A DNA stretch of 10,235 bases, from positions 1-10,235 of the forward strand of contig JAQUMZ010000059.1 in assembly GCA_028717865.1 (NCBI GenBank), in the 5' to 3' direction. Both the position numbers and the translations under genes were made by a program. Below, piece by piece: positions 1 through 6,458 of this stretch. The notes beneath the pieces were generated by a model. That model was not told the DNA's origin. It worked only from the letters and a program-made list of their open reading frames with translations, and ran no database searches. The DNA comes from Elusimicrobiota bacterium (lineage in GTDB: Bacteria > Elusimicrobiota > Elusimicrobia > UBA1565 > UBA9628). Each line of letters begins with the position of its first letter. The stretch's first letter is position 1.

Positions 1-445
1 GCCCGGTCAGGCCTATGGCGGCCAAGCCGAGCTTGCGGGCCGCCGAGACGGCCTTGAGCACGTTCGGCGAATCTCCGGAGGTGGTGATCGCCACGGCCAC
101 GTCCCCGGCTCGTGCATGGGCCTCCAGCTGCCTGGAGAACACGTTTTCGTAGCCGAAATCGTTGCCGATGGCGGTCAGGTCCGAGCTGTTCGCGCTCAGC
201 GCCAGGGCCGGCACCGGCGGGCGGTTGCGTTCGAAGCGGCCCACGAGCTCGGCGGCGAAATGCTGGGCTTCCGCGGCGGAGCCGCCGTTGCCGAATACGA
301 TGACCTTGCTCTCGCGGCGGCAGGCCTCGAGCAGAAGCCGGGCCGCCGCGGCGATCTGCGGCGACGTCCGGACGGCGGCCGTCAGGACGCGGGCCGACTC
401 CCGCAGCTGGGATGCTATCATCGCGTCAAGCGTGTTTTTGGCCAT
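1..445 (-). CDS. gmhA: Phosphoheptose isomerase (SIS domain), 3' end cut by window edge
   Basis: The first 148 codons are present; the 3' end lies outside the window. The family converts sedoheptulose 7-phosphate to D-glycero-D-manno-heptose 7-phosphate in the cytoplasm, the first step toward ADP-heptose for LPS core or other surface glycans. The sequence shows the SIS-domain loop FGNGGSAAEAQHF (residues 51-63), His62 and Glu66 of the HFxxEL element expected of catalytic GmhA, the GNDFGYENVFSRQ block (94-106) and the second sugar-phosphate loop ITTSGDSPNVLKA (120-132). The ATG at 445 is preceded by an AGGAG Shine-Dalgarno with good spacing and overlaps the end of accC by 20 nt, so translation is probably coupled. 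The replication factor DiaA is a close paralogue, but Glu66 and the GNDFG block favour the isomerase. Family assignment is seen in the sequence; the pathway role is inferred. Confidence 0.9.
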   Translation of the reverse strand, partial: MAKNTLDAMIASQLRESARVLTAAVRTSPQIAAAARLLLEACRRESKVIVFGNGGSAAEAQHFAAELVGRFERNRPPVPALALSANSSDLTAIGNDFGYENVFSRQLEAHARAGDVAVAITTSGDSPNVLKAVSAARKLGLAAIGLTG

Positions 446-1784
446 TGTTCTCCTGGAGCACGTCGACGAAGCTGGTGTCGAAGTTCCCCGCTCGGAAGCG
501 GGGGTGGGCCAGGACGCGGCGGTGGAACTCGGCGGTCGTGGGGATGCCCTCCACGCGCAGTTCGCCCAGGGCGCGCAGGGAGCGCGCGATGGCCGCGGGC
601 CGGTCCGGGCCGTGGACGATCAGCTTGCCCAGCAGCCTGTCGTAGTACATCGGGACGGTGTAGCCGGCGTAGACGTGGGTGTCCAGGCGCACGCCGGGGC
701 CGCCGGGCAGGCGCAGGCCGGTGATGCGCCCGGGACCGGGCGCGAATCCCCGGTCCGGATCCTCGGCGTTGATGCGGTGCTCAATGGCGTGGCAGCGGAT
801 TTCGCAGGCGCGGTCCTGGCCGAAGGGAAGTTTTTCCCCGGCGGCCAGCCGGATCTGCGTCGCGACCAGGTCCAGGCCGGTCACGCATTCGGTGACCGGA
901 TGCTCCACCTGCAGACGGGTGTTGACCTCGATGAAATAGAACCGGCCGTCCGGGGCGAGCAGGAATTCCACCGTCCCGACGTTGGTGTAGCCGCAGGCGC
1001 GGACCAGCGTGGCGGCCGCGGTCTGCATGGCTTGGCGGGTCCGTTCGGGCACGGCGGGGGAGGGGGATTCCTCTATGAGCTTTTGGTGGCGGCGCTGCAC
1101 CGTGCAATCGCGCTCCGGGAAGGCGACCACGCCGCCCGCCGCGTCGGCCGCGATCTGTATCTCCACGTGGCGCGGCTGCTCGATGAATTTTTCGATATAT
1201 ATCGAGCCGTCCTTGAAGGCGGTCCGGGCTTCGTTCTGGGCCAGGCGGACCTGGGCCTCCAGCGCGCCGGATTCGCGCACGAGCCGCAAGCCCTTGCCGC
1301 CGCCGCCGGCCGCGGCCTTGACCATGACCGGGAAGCCTATGGCCGCGGCCTCCCGCAGGAATCCTTCGGAGATCGTCCCCGCCGTGCCCGGCACCACGGG
1401 CACGTTCGCCTCGCGCGCCAGGGCCTTGGCCGCGCTCTTGTGCCCCAGCTTGCGTATGGCTTGGGGCCGGGGGCCGATGAAGGTCAGGCCGTGGTCGGCG
1501 CAGGCTTGGGCGAAATCGGCGTTCTCGGCCAGGAACCCGTAGCCGGGGTGGACGGCGTCGGCTCCGGTGCGGCGCGCGGCGGCCAGCAGGGCCTCGACGT
1601 TGAGATAACTCAAGGGGGAAGGAGCCGGGCCGATGCAGACCGCCTCGTCGGCCAGGGCGGCATGAAGCGATTCGCGGTCGGCCTCGGAGTAGACCGCCAC
1701 GCTGGCTAGGCCCAGCTCGCGGGCGGCGCGAATCACGCGGACGGCGATCTCGCTGCGGTTGGCGATAAGGATTTTCTTGAACAT
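426..1784 (-). CDS. accC: Biotin carboxylase subunit of acetyl-CoA carboxylase
   Basis: This 452-residue protein is of normal AccC length. It carboxylates biotin on the carrier protein using ATP and bicarbonate, supplying the first committed step of fatty-acid synthesis. Visible landmarks are the N-terminal MFKKILIANRSEIAVRVIRA, the HPGYGFLAEN segment (79-88), ATP-grasp residues Lys116 and Lys156, the glycine-rich AAAGGGGKG (157-165), His206, the IEVNTRLQVEHPVTE catalytic strand (285-299, with Glu286 and Arg290) and HRINAEDP (336-343). No biotinyl domain is fused, so it needs a separate BCCP. The ATG at 1784 is chosen because homologues begin with this sequence and a GAGGTGA ribosome site precedes it; a GTG at 1796 is a possible alternative. 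It starts 8 nt after the zinc-ribbon/TPR gene and overlaps gmhA by 20 nt. AccC-like subunits also occur in propionyl- and pyruvate-carboxylases, but the BCCP-like neighbour favours acetyl-CoA carboxylase. Confidence 0.95.
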   Translation of the reverse strand: MFKKILIANRSEIAVRVIRAARELGLASVAVYSEADRESLHAALADEAVCIGPAPSPLSYLNVEALLAAARRTGADAVHPGYGFLAENADFAQACADHGLTFIGPRPQAIRKLGHKSAAKALAREANVPVVPGTAGTISEGFLREAAAIGFPVMVKAAAGGGGKGLRLVRESGALEAQVRLAQNEARTAFKDGSIYIEKFIEQPRHVEIQIAADAAGGVVAFPERDCTVQRRHQKLIEESPSPAVPERTRQAMQTAAATLVRACGYTNVGTVEFLLAPDGRFYFIEVNTRLQVEHPVTECVTGLDLVATQIRLAAGEKLPFGQDRACEIRCHAIEHRINAEDPDRGFAPGPGRITGLRLPGGPGVRLDTHVYAGYTVPMYYDRLLGKLIVHGPDRPAAIARSLRALGELRVEGIPTTAEFHRRVLAHPRFRAGNFDTSFVDVLQENNGQKHA

Positions 1785-1792
1785 GGGCTGGG

Positions 1793-1799
1793 TCACCTC
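1793..1799 (-). promoter_or_regulatory. Strong Shine-Dalgarno of accC overlapping the upstream stop codon
   Basis: GAGGTGA is a seven-base match to the 16S anti-Shine-Dalgarno complement and lies 8 nt before the accC ATG at 1784. Its last three bases are the TGA stop of the zinc-ribbon/TPR gene. A ribosome terminating there would sit directly on the accC initiation region, which fits translational coupling of the two genes. Confidence 0.7.
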
Positions 1800-3079
1800 G
1801 GTCCGGCCGGGCGGGCTGCGGCCGGCGCCGACCGCTTCTTGCGGATGTATTCCAGATCGGAGGGGCGCGTGCAGACCGCGGCGGCCTCGGTCAGGTCCAG
1901 ACCGGCCTCCTGGGCGCGGCCCAGCGCGGCGCGCGTATCGGCCCGGGCGAGCAGCAAATCGCATTTGTCGGACGAGGACAGGTTCGGGAAGGCCAGCAAG
2001 GAGTCGTATTCCTCCAGGGCCTCGGGATACTTGGCCAAAGAGTTTTTGTACGTGTCGCCCAGTATGGCATGCAGATGGTACAGGCTCTTGAGCGACAGCT
2101 TCGAGGGATAGGCACGGCTGAGCTGGATGGCCAGGGCGCATTCCTTCTCGGTTTCGGCCGGCACCTTGCGGTAGTAGACCGCCTCGCAGAGGTAGCCTCG
2201 GGCCATGGGATCGCGCGGGTTTATGCGCACCGCGGCCTGGGCTACCAGCAGCGCCATGTCCGGGTCGCTGCGGTCGAACGCCGCCTCCGCCTGCCGCAGC
2301 AGATTCCAGTTATAGGGACGAGCCCAGGCGCCTTTTTCGCGCAGGAAAAACAGGTAGTCATCCTCGGGGGGTTTGCCGGAGACCTTGAGGCGGTATTTGA
2401 CCACCGCCGCGTCGGGTTCCAGGCGGACCAGCTCCACGTCGGACCAGGTCCAGGCCGTCTGGTCGCGCAGGCTCCGGAAATCCTCCAGGCTGCATTGCGC
2501 CCGCGCTTCCCGGGAAAGCATCGCGTAGGCGGCCGGGAAGTCGGACCGGGCCAGGGCCTCGAGGTATTCGTTCGCGGCGAGCCGGGCGGTCTTGTCCGGA
2601 CGCACGGAGTCGTAGTACAAATATCCCGCCAGGGCCGCGAGCACGAGCCCCGGCAGCCAAAAGGCCATATTTTGGCGCCGGTCCCTTAGGCGCAAGCGGC
2701 TCAGGGAGCCTTGCGTCGGCGCGGGAAAAGGCACGTATTCCCCCTGGGGAATCGGGGCCGGCCCGGAGCCGTCCATCCGCCGGGCGGAAGGTATGGAGAA
2801 GCCTCCGCTCGGCGCGTTTTTGGAGGCGTCTTGCGGCTGGTTCGAGCGGCGCGCGGTTTTGGGGATTCCGGGGGGCGCGGACTGGTCTTCCGCGGCGGGC
2901 GCCAGGATCATCTGGGTGCCGCAGCGGTCGCAATAATTCTTGGCCACCGAGTTGCGGAATCCGCATTTGCCGCAGATCTTGGCCAGGCTGCCTTGGCATT
3001 TAGAGCAGGAATAGCCGGGCGCGGGATAGGACGCCCCGCAGCGGGTGCATGCGATCCCGGCGTATTTGCTCTGGGCCAT
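1793..3079 (-). CDS. Double zinc ribbon, single-pass membrane protein with TPR-like C-terminus, unknown function
   Basis: This 428-residue protein matches no named family that I recognise, but its architecture is clear. Four CxxC pairs (Cys11/14, 25/28, 36/39, 50/53) form two zinc ribbons. A Pro/Ser/Gln-rich low-complexity linker runs to about residue 125. A basic stretch (128-135) is followed by one hydrophobic segment (about 138-156) that should span the membrane. Residues 165-260 resemble an NTF2-like or DUF4878-type small alpha+beta fold. From about 262 to 410 there are helical repeats of TPR character, for example AEAAFDRSDPDMALLVAQAA. The basic N-terminal side suggests ribbons in the cytoplasm and repeats outside, although the orientation is inferred. 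It sits between the BCCP-like gene (9-nt gap) and accC (8-nt gap), so it is probably co-translated with carboxylase genes. Its own Shine-Dalgarno is weak. No enzymatic motif is visible; a scaffold or assembly role is only a guess. Confidence 0.85.
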   Translation of the reverse strand: MAQSKYAGIACTRCGASYPAPGYSCSKCQGSLAKICGKCGFRNSVAKNYCDRCGTQMILAPAAEDQSAPPGIPKTARRSNQPQDASKNAPSGGFSIPSARRMDGSGPAPIPQGEYVPFPAPTQGSLSRLRLRDRRQNMAFWLPGLVLAALAGYLYYDSVRPDKTARLAANEYLEALARSDFPAAYAMLSREARAQCSLEDFRSLRDQTAWTWSDVELVRLEPDAAVVKYRLKVSGKPPEDDYLFFLREKGAWARPYNWNLLRQAEAAFDRSDPDMALLVAQAAVRINPRDPMARGYLCEAVYYRKVPAETEKECALAIQLSRAYPSKLSLKSLYHLHAILGDTYKNSLAKYPEALEEYDSLLAFPNLSSSDKCDLLLARADTRAALGRAQEAGLDLTEAAAVCTRPSDLEYIRKKRSAPAAARPAGPR

Positions 3080-3088
3080 GGGGGCGGT

Positions 3089-3478
3089 TCAGGCTCCGCG
3101 TTCCAGGAAGAAAAGCGGCTGTCCGTAGTCCACGGGCTGGCCCGGCTCGATGAAGACTTTCGCCACGCGGCCGGGACAGGGAGCCTGGACCGGGTGCGGT
3201 TTGCCCACCCCGGTTTCGACCAGGCCCAGGATATCACCGGCCTCGACCGCCAGGCCCTCCTCGCCCAGCCGCGGGGCGCCGGGCGCGTTGGGTTGGAACA
3301 GGCCGACGGCTTGGGCGCAGATGGGGATGTAGCGGTTGGAGAAGGCGGCCGAGGGCGCCGGGGCGTGATCCCGGGCCGTGCGGAAATCGAAGCCGGTGGA
3401 GCCGTCGTGGTAACCGACTTCCGCCAGATCGGTGCTCTGGATCCAATCCGTTATGGAGCGCAAGCGGCGAGTGTTCAT
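3089..3478 (-). CDS. BCCP-like biotinyl-domain protein lacking the canonical biotinylation motif
   Basis: This 129-residue protein has the layout of AccB. Its N-terminal segment (1-33) resembles the BCCP helix-strand start. A short linker follows, then a hammerhead biotinyl/lipoyl domain (about 50-127) with the blocks APGAP (65-69), VEAGDILGLVE (78-88), PGRVAKVFIEPGQPVDYGQPLFFLE (102-126). The family's Ala/Val-Met-Lys-Met turn after VE is replaced by TGVGKPHPV (89-97), one residue longer. The protein has only two lysines, Lys93, displaced in this turn, and Lys107 in the following strand, so normal biotinylation looks unlikely. The ATG at 3478 has a GGAGGT ribosome site and overlaps the cdd stop by 4 nt (ATGA). 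By analogy with plant BADC proteins, which are BCCP homologues without the biotin lysine that dampen acetyl-CoA carboxylase, it may be a regulatory or structural subunit; that is inference. A lineage-specific BCCP using Lys93 is the alternative. Confidence 0.85.
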   Translation of the reverse strand: MNTRRLRSITDWIQSTDLAEVGYHDGSTGFDFRTARDHAPAPSAAFSNRYIPICAQAVGLFQPNAPGAPRLGEEGLAVEAGDILGLVETGVGKPHPVQAPCPGRVAKVFIEPGQPVDYGQPLFFLERGA

Positions 3479-3933
3479 CGTGACCTCCGGGCGGGTCTGG
3501 GCGGCAGCAGTCCCGATGCGACGGGATCGAATGCCGCGGGCAGCATGCGAAAAACGGTGGTTCTGGTGATGGTGCGGCGGCCCGTGGCGGGGTCGAGATC
3601 CACGAGATACAGCCAGGTGTCCTTGGTGCTGAACTCCGCCAGGACTTGGCGGCAGGCCCCGCAAGGCCTGGCGGCGCCGGCGACCACGCAGACGGCCCGC
3701 AGGGCCCTGCGGCCGCGGGCCACGGCGTTGCAGACGGCCACGCGTTCGGCGCAAATGCTCAGCCCGTAGGAGGCGTTCTCCACGTTGCAGCCCGTGTAGA
3801 TGCGTCCCGAATCGGTCAGCACCGCGGCCCCCACGGGGAAGCGGGAATAGGGGCAGTAGGAGGACTTCTGCGCCGCGACGGCGGCGGCGACGAGGCGCGA
3901 GAAGGCGCGCGGCATCTTGATTTTTCGGGTCAT
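3475..3933 (-). CDS. cdd: Cytidine deaminase
   Basis: This 152-residue zinc enzyme, of tetrameric small-Cdd size, deaminates cytidine and deoxycytidine to uridine forms in pyrimidine salvage. The sequence shows PYSRFPVGAAV (28-38), the substrate-binding CNVENASYG (49-57), the CAE motif with zinc ligand Cys61 and catalytic Glu63, and PCGACRQ (90-96) with zinc ligands Cys91 and Cys94. All three cysteines and the glutamate are present, so activity is expected. The C-terminal tail after about residue 143 is Pro/Arg-rich and probably disordered. The ATG at 3933 overlaps the mtaP stop as ATGA and has an AAAGG ribosome site; a second in-frame ATG at 3915 is less likely. It also overlaps the next gene by ATGA. 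Being coupled to mtaP, it fits a nucleoside-salvage pair. Confidence 0.95.
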   Translation of the reverse strand: MTRKIKMPRAFSRLVAAAVAAQKSSYCPYSRFPVGAAVLTDSGRIYTGCNVENASYGLSICAERVAVCNAVARGRRALRAVCVVAGAARPCGACRQVLAEFSTKDTWLYLVDLDPATGRRTITRTTVFRMLPAAFDPVASGLLPPRPARRSR

Positions 3934-4805
3934 CCGGACCTTTTGAGCCGGCGGCCGGTCAGCAGGTCGAGCCGCCGCGCGGCGCGGCGGCCCACGCGCG
4001 CGGGGTCGGTGAATATCGCGCCCGCCAGGGCTTGGCCGCAGCGGCAGCCGCGCGGGCGGGCCGCGAGGCCGGTTGCGGCCTCGGCCAGCAGCTTTTGGGC
4101 GTTGGCGACATTGTGGGAAAGATTCTCCACGACCTTGGAACTGGAGACTTCCTCCCCCTCCTTCCAGCAATCGTAATCCGTCACGAGGGCGACGGGGCTG
4201 TAGCAGAGCTCGGCTTCCCGCGCCAGCTTCGCCTCGGGGCAGGAGGTCATGCCCACCAGGTCCCAGCCCATGCGGCGATGATATTCGGATTCCGCCTTGG
4301 TGGAGAAGGCGGGGCCTTCCATGCAGACCAGGGTCCCGCCCCGATGGCAGCGGATGCCCAGGGCCTCGGCCCGGGCGCGGAGCAGCTCGGACTGCTCGTC
4401 GCAAAAGGGCCGGTCGAAGGCCACGTGGGCCACGATTCCGTCTCCGAAGAACGTCGAGATCCGGCCCCGGGTCCGGTCCACGAGCTGGTTCGGGAATACG
4501 AAGTCGCGCGGGGCCAACTCCTCGCGCAGCGAGCCCACCGCCGAGATCGACACCAGCCGCTCCACGCCCAGGGATTTGAGCGCCCAGATGTTGGCGCGAC
4601 CGTTGAGCTCGGAGGGCAGCAGGACGTGGCCTGGCCCATGGCGCGCCAGGAAGGCGCAAGGCACGCCGCGCAGGAGGCCGACCAGCACGGGGGCCGAGGG
4701 GGGGCCGAAGGGCGTCTTGATCCGGATTTGGCGCGGACGCTCCAGGCCGGGCATGTCGTAGAGGCCGCTGCCTCCGATGATGCCCACGACGGCTCGAGGC
4801 GTCAT
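3930..4805 (-). CDS. mtaP: S-methyl-5'-thioadenosine phosphorylase
   Basis: This 291-residue member of the purine nucleoside phosphorylase-I family cleaves methylthioadenosine with phosphate to adenine and methylthioribose-1-phosphate, removing the by-product of polyamine and related SAM-using reactions. Visible are the N-terminal GIIGGSGLYD (8-17, Ser13 for phosphate), ARHGPGH (54-60), NGRANIWALKSLGV (68-81), EGPAFSTKAES (163-173), GMTSCPEAKLAREAELCY (185-202) and VTDYDCWKE (208-216). Asp210 and Asp212 are the 6-aminopurine-selecting residues; Asn-type inosine/guanosine phosphorylases and methylthioinosine phosphorylases lack this pair, so MTA is the likely substrate. A C-terminal CxC (Cys254/256) before the AIFTDP segment is usual for bacterial MtaP. 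A GGGAGG ribosome site precedes the ATG at 4805, which overlaps the receiver gene by ATGA; the stop overlaps cdd by ATGA. Confidence 0.95.
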   Translation of the reverse strand: MTPRAVVGIIGGSGLYDMPGLERPRQIRIKTPFGPPSAPVLVGLLRGVPCAFLARHGPGHVLLPSELNGRANIWALKSLGVERLVSISAVGSLREELAPRDFVFPNQLVDRTRGRISTFFGDGIVAHVAFDRPFCDEQSELLRARAEALGIRCHRGGTLVCMEGPAFSTKAESEYHRRMGWDLVGMTSCPEAKLAREAELCYSPVALVTDYDCWKEGEEVSSSKVVENLSHNVANAQKLLAEAATGLAARPRGCRCGQALAGAIFTDPARVGRRAARRLDLLTGRRLKRSG

Positions 4806-5185
4806 GGTATGTAGCCTCCCAGGGGCAGGAGCTCCGCGATCATGCGGTCGAGCTCCGCGAGGTTGATCGGCTTGGACAGGAAGCGGGTCTTGGGATCGTT
4901 GGGCAGAAGGGAAGCCAAACGCTCCTTGGGGTGCGCCGATATGAAAAGCACGGGGATGTTCTTGGTGGCCGGCTCTTTCTGCAGCACCTGGTAGACCGAG
5001 GAGCCGTAGGCGCCCGGCATCTGAATGTCGGTTATGATCAGGTGGGGACGGTGTTCGGCCGCCTTCTGGGACAGCTGGAAGCCGTCGTGGACGACCAGGA
5101 CGCGGTGGTTGCGCGCCTTGAGATATTCGGCCAGGAGGCTGACGATGTCGACGTTGTCGTCGGCGATGAGTATCTGGGCGATCAT
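4802..5185 (-). CDS. Stand-alone response regulator receiver domain (CheY-like)
   Basis: This 127-residue protein is one receiver domain with no output domain. The acidic pocket Asp9/Asp10, the phospho-acceptor Asp53 (in LIITDIQMPG), the switch Ser83 (VLFISAH) and the conserved Lys105 followed by Pro (FLSKPI) are all present, so it should be phosphorylatable. No histidine kinase lies in the window, and its target is unknown; candidates are a remote kinase, a multi-step phosphorelay or protein-protein control. It begins 10 nt after the glyA stop with no convincing Shine-Dalgarno, and its TGA overlaps the mtaP ATG, so it is embedded in and probably co-translated with housekeeping metabolic genes. 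Family assignment is certain; partner and function are not. Confidence 0.93.
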   Translation of the reverse strand: MIAQILIADDNVDIVSLLAEYLKARNHRVLVVHDGFQLSQKAAEHRPHLIITDIQMPGAYGSSVYQVLQKEPATKNIPVLFISAHPKERLASLLPNDPKTRFLSKPINLAELDRMIAELLPLGGYIP

Positions 5186-5195
5186 GGGATTTTCG

Positions 5196-6458
5196 TCAGG
5201 CCGCCGTCGGACGCTCCAGCATGCCGGCGTAGATCGGGAAGCGCGCGCAGAGGCGGCGCACCTCGCCGCGGACGGCGGCCAGCTTGGCGTCGTCGGCGCG
5301 CGCGGCCAGGGCCTCGCCGATGAGCTGGGCGATCTGCTCCATCTCGGCCGGGCCCATGCCGCGCGTGGTGACCGCGGGCGTGCCGATGCGCACGCCGGAG
5401 GCGATCATGGGTTTTTGCGGGTCGTAAGGGATGGCGTTCTTGTTGACCGTGATCCCGGCCTTGTCCAGCGCCGCTTCCGCTTCCTTGCCGGTCACGTTCT
5501 TGGGGCGCAGGTCCACCGAAAACAGGTGGCAGTCGGTGCCGCCCGCGACGATGCGCAGGCCTCGGTCGGCCAGGGCCGCGGAGAGGCGCCGGGCGTTGGC
5601 CTTGACCCGCTGCTGGTAGACCTTGAAGGCGGGCCGCAGGGCTTCCCCGAAGCAGACCGCCTTGGCGGCGATGACGTGCATCAGGGGTCCGCCCTGGGTG
5701 CCGGGAAAATTCGTCTTGTCCACCGCGGCGGCGTGGACGGACCGGCACAGGATCAGGCCGCCGCGCGGCCCGCGCAGGGTCTTGTGGGTGGTGGAGGTCG
5801 TGAAGTCCGTGTAGGGCACGGAGGAGGGATACTCTCCGGCCGCTATGAGGCCGGCGTAGTGCGCGATGTCCGCCGCGAAGTAGGCGCCCACGTCGTCGGC
5901 GATCTTCTTCAGGCGGGCCCAGTCGAATATCCGGGAGTAGTTGGAGGCCCCGGCGAAGATCAGCTTCGGCTTGTGCTCGTGGGCGGAGCGTTCGGCCTCG
6001 TCGTAATCGATCAGCTCGTCGTCGCGGCGCACGTTGATGGGCACGATCTTGAAGAACTTTCCGGAAAAATTCAAGGGATGCCCGTGGGAAAGGTGTCCGC
6101 CGTGCGCCAGGTTGAGGCCCATGACCGTGTCGCCGGGGGCGAGGACGGACAAATACATCGTGATGTTGGCCTGCGTGCCCGAGTGGGGCTGCACGTTGGC
6201 GTGCTCGGCCCCGAAGAGGGCCTTGGCCCGAGCGATGGCGAGGCTCTCGACGACGTCGACGTGCTCGCAGCCGCCGTAGTAGCGCTTGCCGGGATAGCCC
6301 TCGGCGTATTTGTTGGTCAGCAGGGAGCCTTGGGCCTCCAGGACGGCCTCGGAGGCGTAGTTCTCGGATGCGATGAGCTCGAGATTGTCGGCTTGGCGCG
6401 CGGCCTCCCGGCTTACGGCCGCGAAGACTTCAGGATCTTGCGATTTGAGCGTGTTCAT
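5196..6458 (-). CDS. glyA: Serine hydroxymethyltransferase
   Basis: This 420-residue PLP enzyme, of normal bacterial length, interconverts serine plus tetrahydrofolate with glycine plus 5,10-methylene-tetrahydrofolate, the main entry of one-carbon units. The sequence shows [12 protein letters not shown] (25-36), [15 protein letters not shown] (51-65), PHSGTQAN (91-98), HGGHLSHG (119-126), [17 protein letters not shown] (195-211) and the PLP-binding [15 protein letters not shown] (220-234) with the Schiff-base Lys226. The C-terminal [11 protein letters not shown] and [12 protein letters not shown] blocks are also intact. The ATG at 6458 has a GGAGG site 9 nt upstream and overlaps the end of the phosphatase fusion by 29 nt. 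A sua5-phosphatase-glyA order is also known in separated form from the ywlC-ywlE-glyA region of Bacillus subtilis, so this linkage looks ancient. Confidence 0.98.
   Translation of the reverse strand: MNTLKSQDPEVFAAVSREAARQADNLELIASENYASEAVLEAQGSLLTNKYAEGYPGKRYYGGCEHVDVVESLAIARAKALFGAEHANVQPHSGTQANITMYLSVLAPGDTVMGLNLAHGGHLSHGHPLNFSGKFFKIVPINVRRDDELIDYDEAERSAHEHKPKLIFAGASNYSRIFDWARLKKIADDVGAYFAADIAHYAGLIAAGEYPSSVPYTDFTTSTTHKTLRGPRGGLILCRSVHAAAVDKTNFPGTQGGPLMHVIAAKAVCFGEALRPAFKVYQQRVKANARRLSAALADRGLRIVAGGTDCHLFSVDLRPKNVTGKEAEAALDKAGITVNKNAIPYDPQKPMIASGVRIGTPAVTTRGMGPAEMEQIAQLIGEALAARADDAKLAAVRGEVRRLCARFPIYAGMLERPTAA

Noticed and set aside
1..445. DiaA-type replication initiator factor instead of GmhA
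   Set aside because: DiaA shares the AQHFA segment, but this protein has the catalytic Glu66 in HFAAEL and the GNDFG block, which fit the isomerase better.
162..1709. 515-codon open frame on the plus strand
   Set aside because: It is antisense to gmhA and accC, with composition typical of a mirror frame and no recognisable motif.
1785..2141. N-terminal extension of AccC to 571 residues
   Set aside because: The added residues overlap the zinc-ribbon/TPR gene in another frame and resemble no AccC. Homologues start at the ATG at 1784, which has a strong ribosome site.
3479..3754. N-terminal extension of the BCCP-like protein to 221 residues
   Set aside because: It is the shadow of cdd, Arg/Pro-rich and unlike BCCP. 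The start at 3478 has a GGAGGT site and gives a BCCP-like N-terminus.
4030..4050. CxC motif in the MtaP C-terminus as an unusual metal site
   Set aside because: A CxC before the AxxTDP segment is common in bacterial and archaeal MtaP, where it can form a disulfide; not novel.
3934..4659. N-terminal extension of cytidine deaminase to 394 residues
   Set aside because: The extension is the out-of-frame shadow of mtaP. The ATGA overlap at 3930-3933 and the normal Cdd length support the start at 3933.
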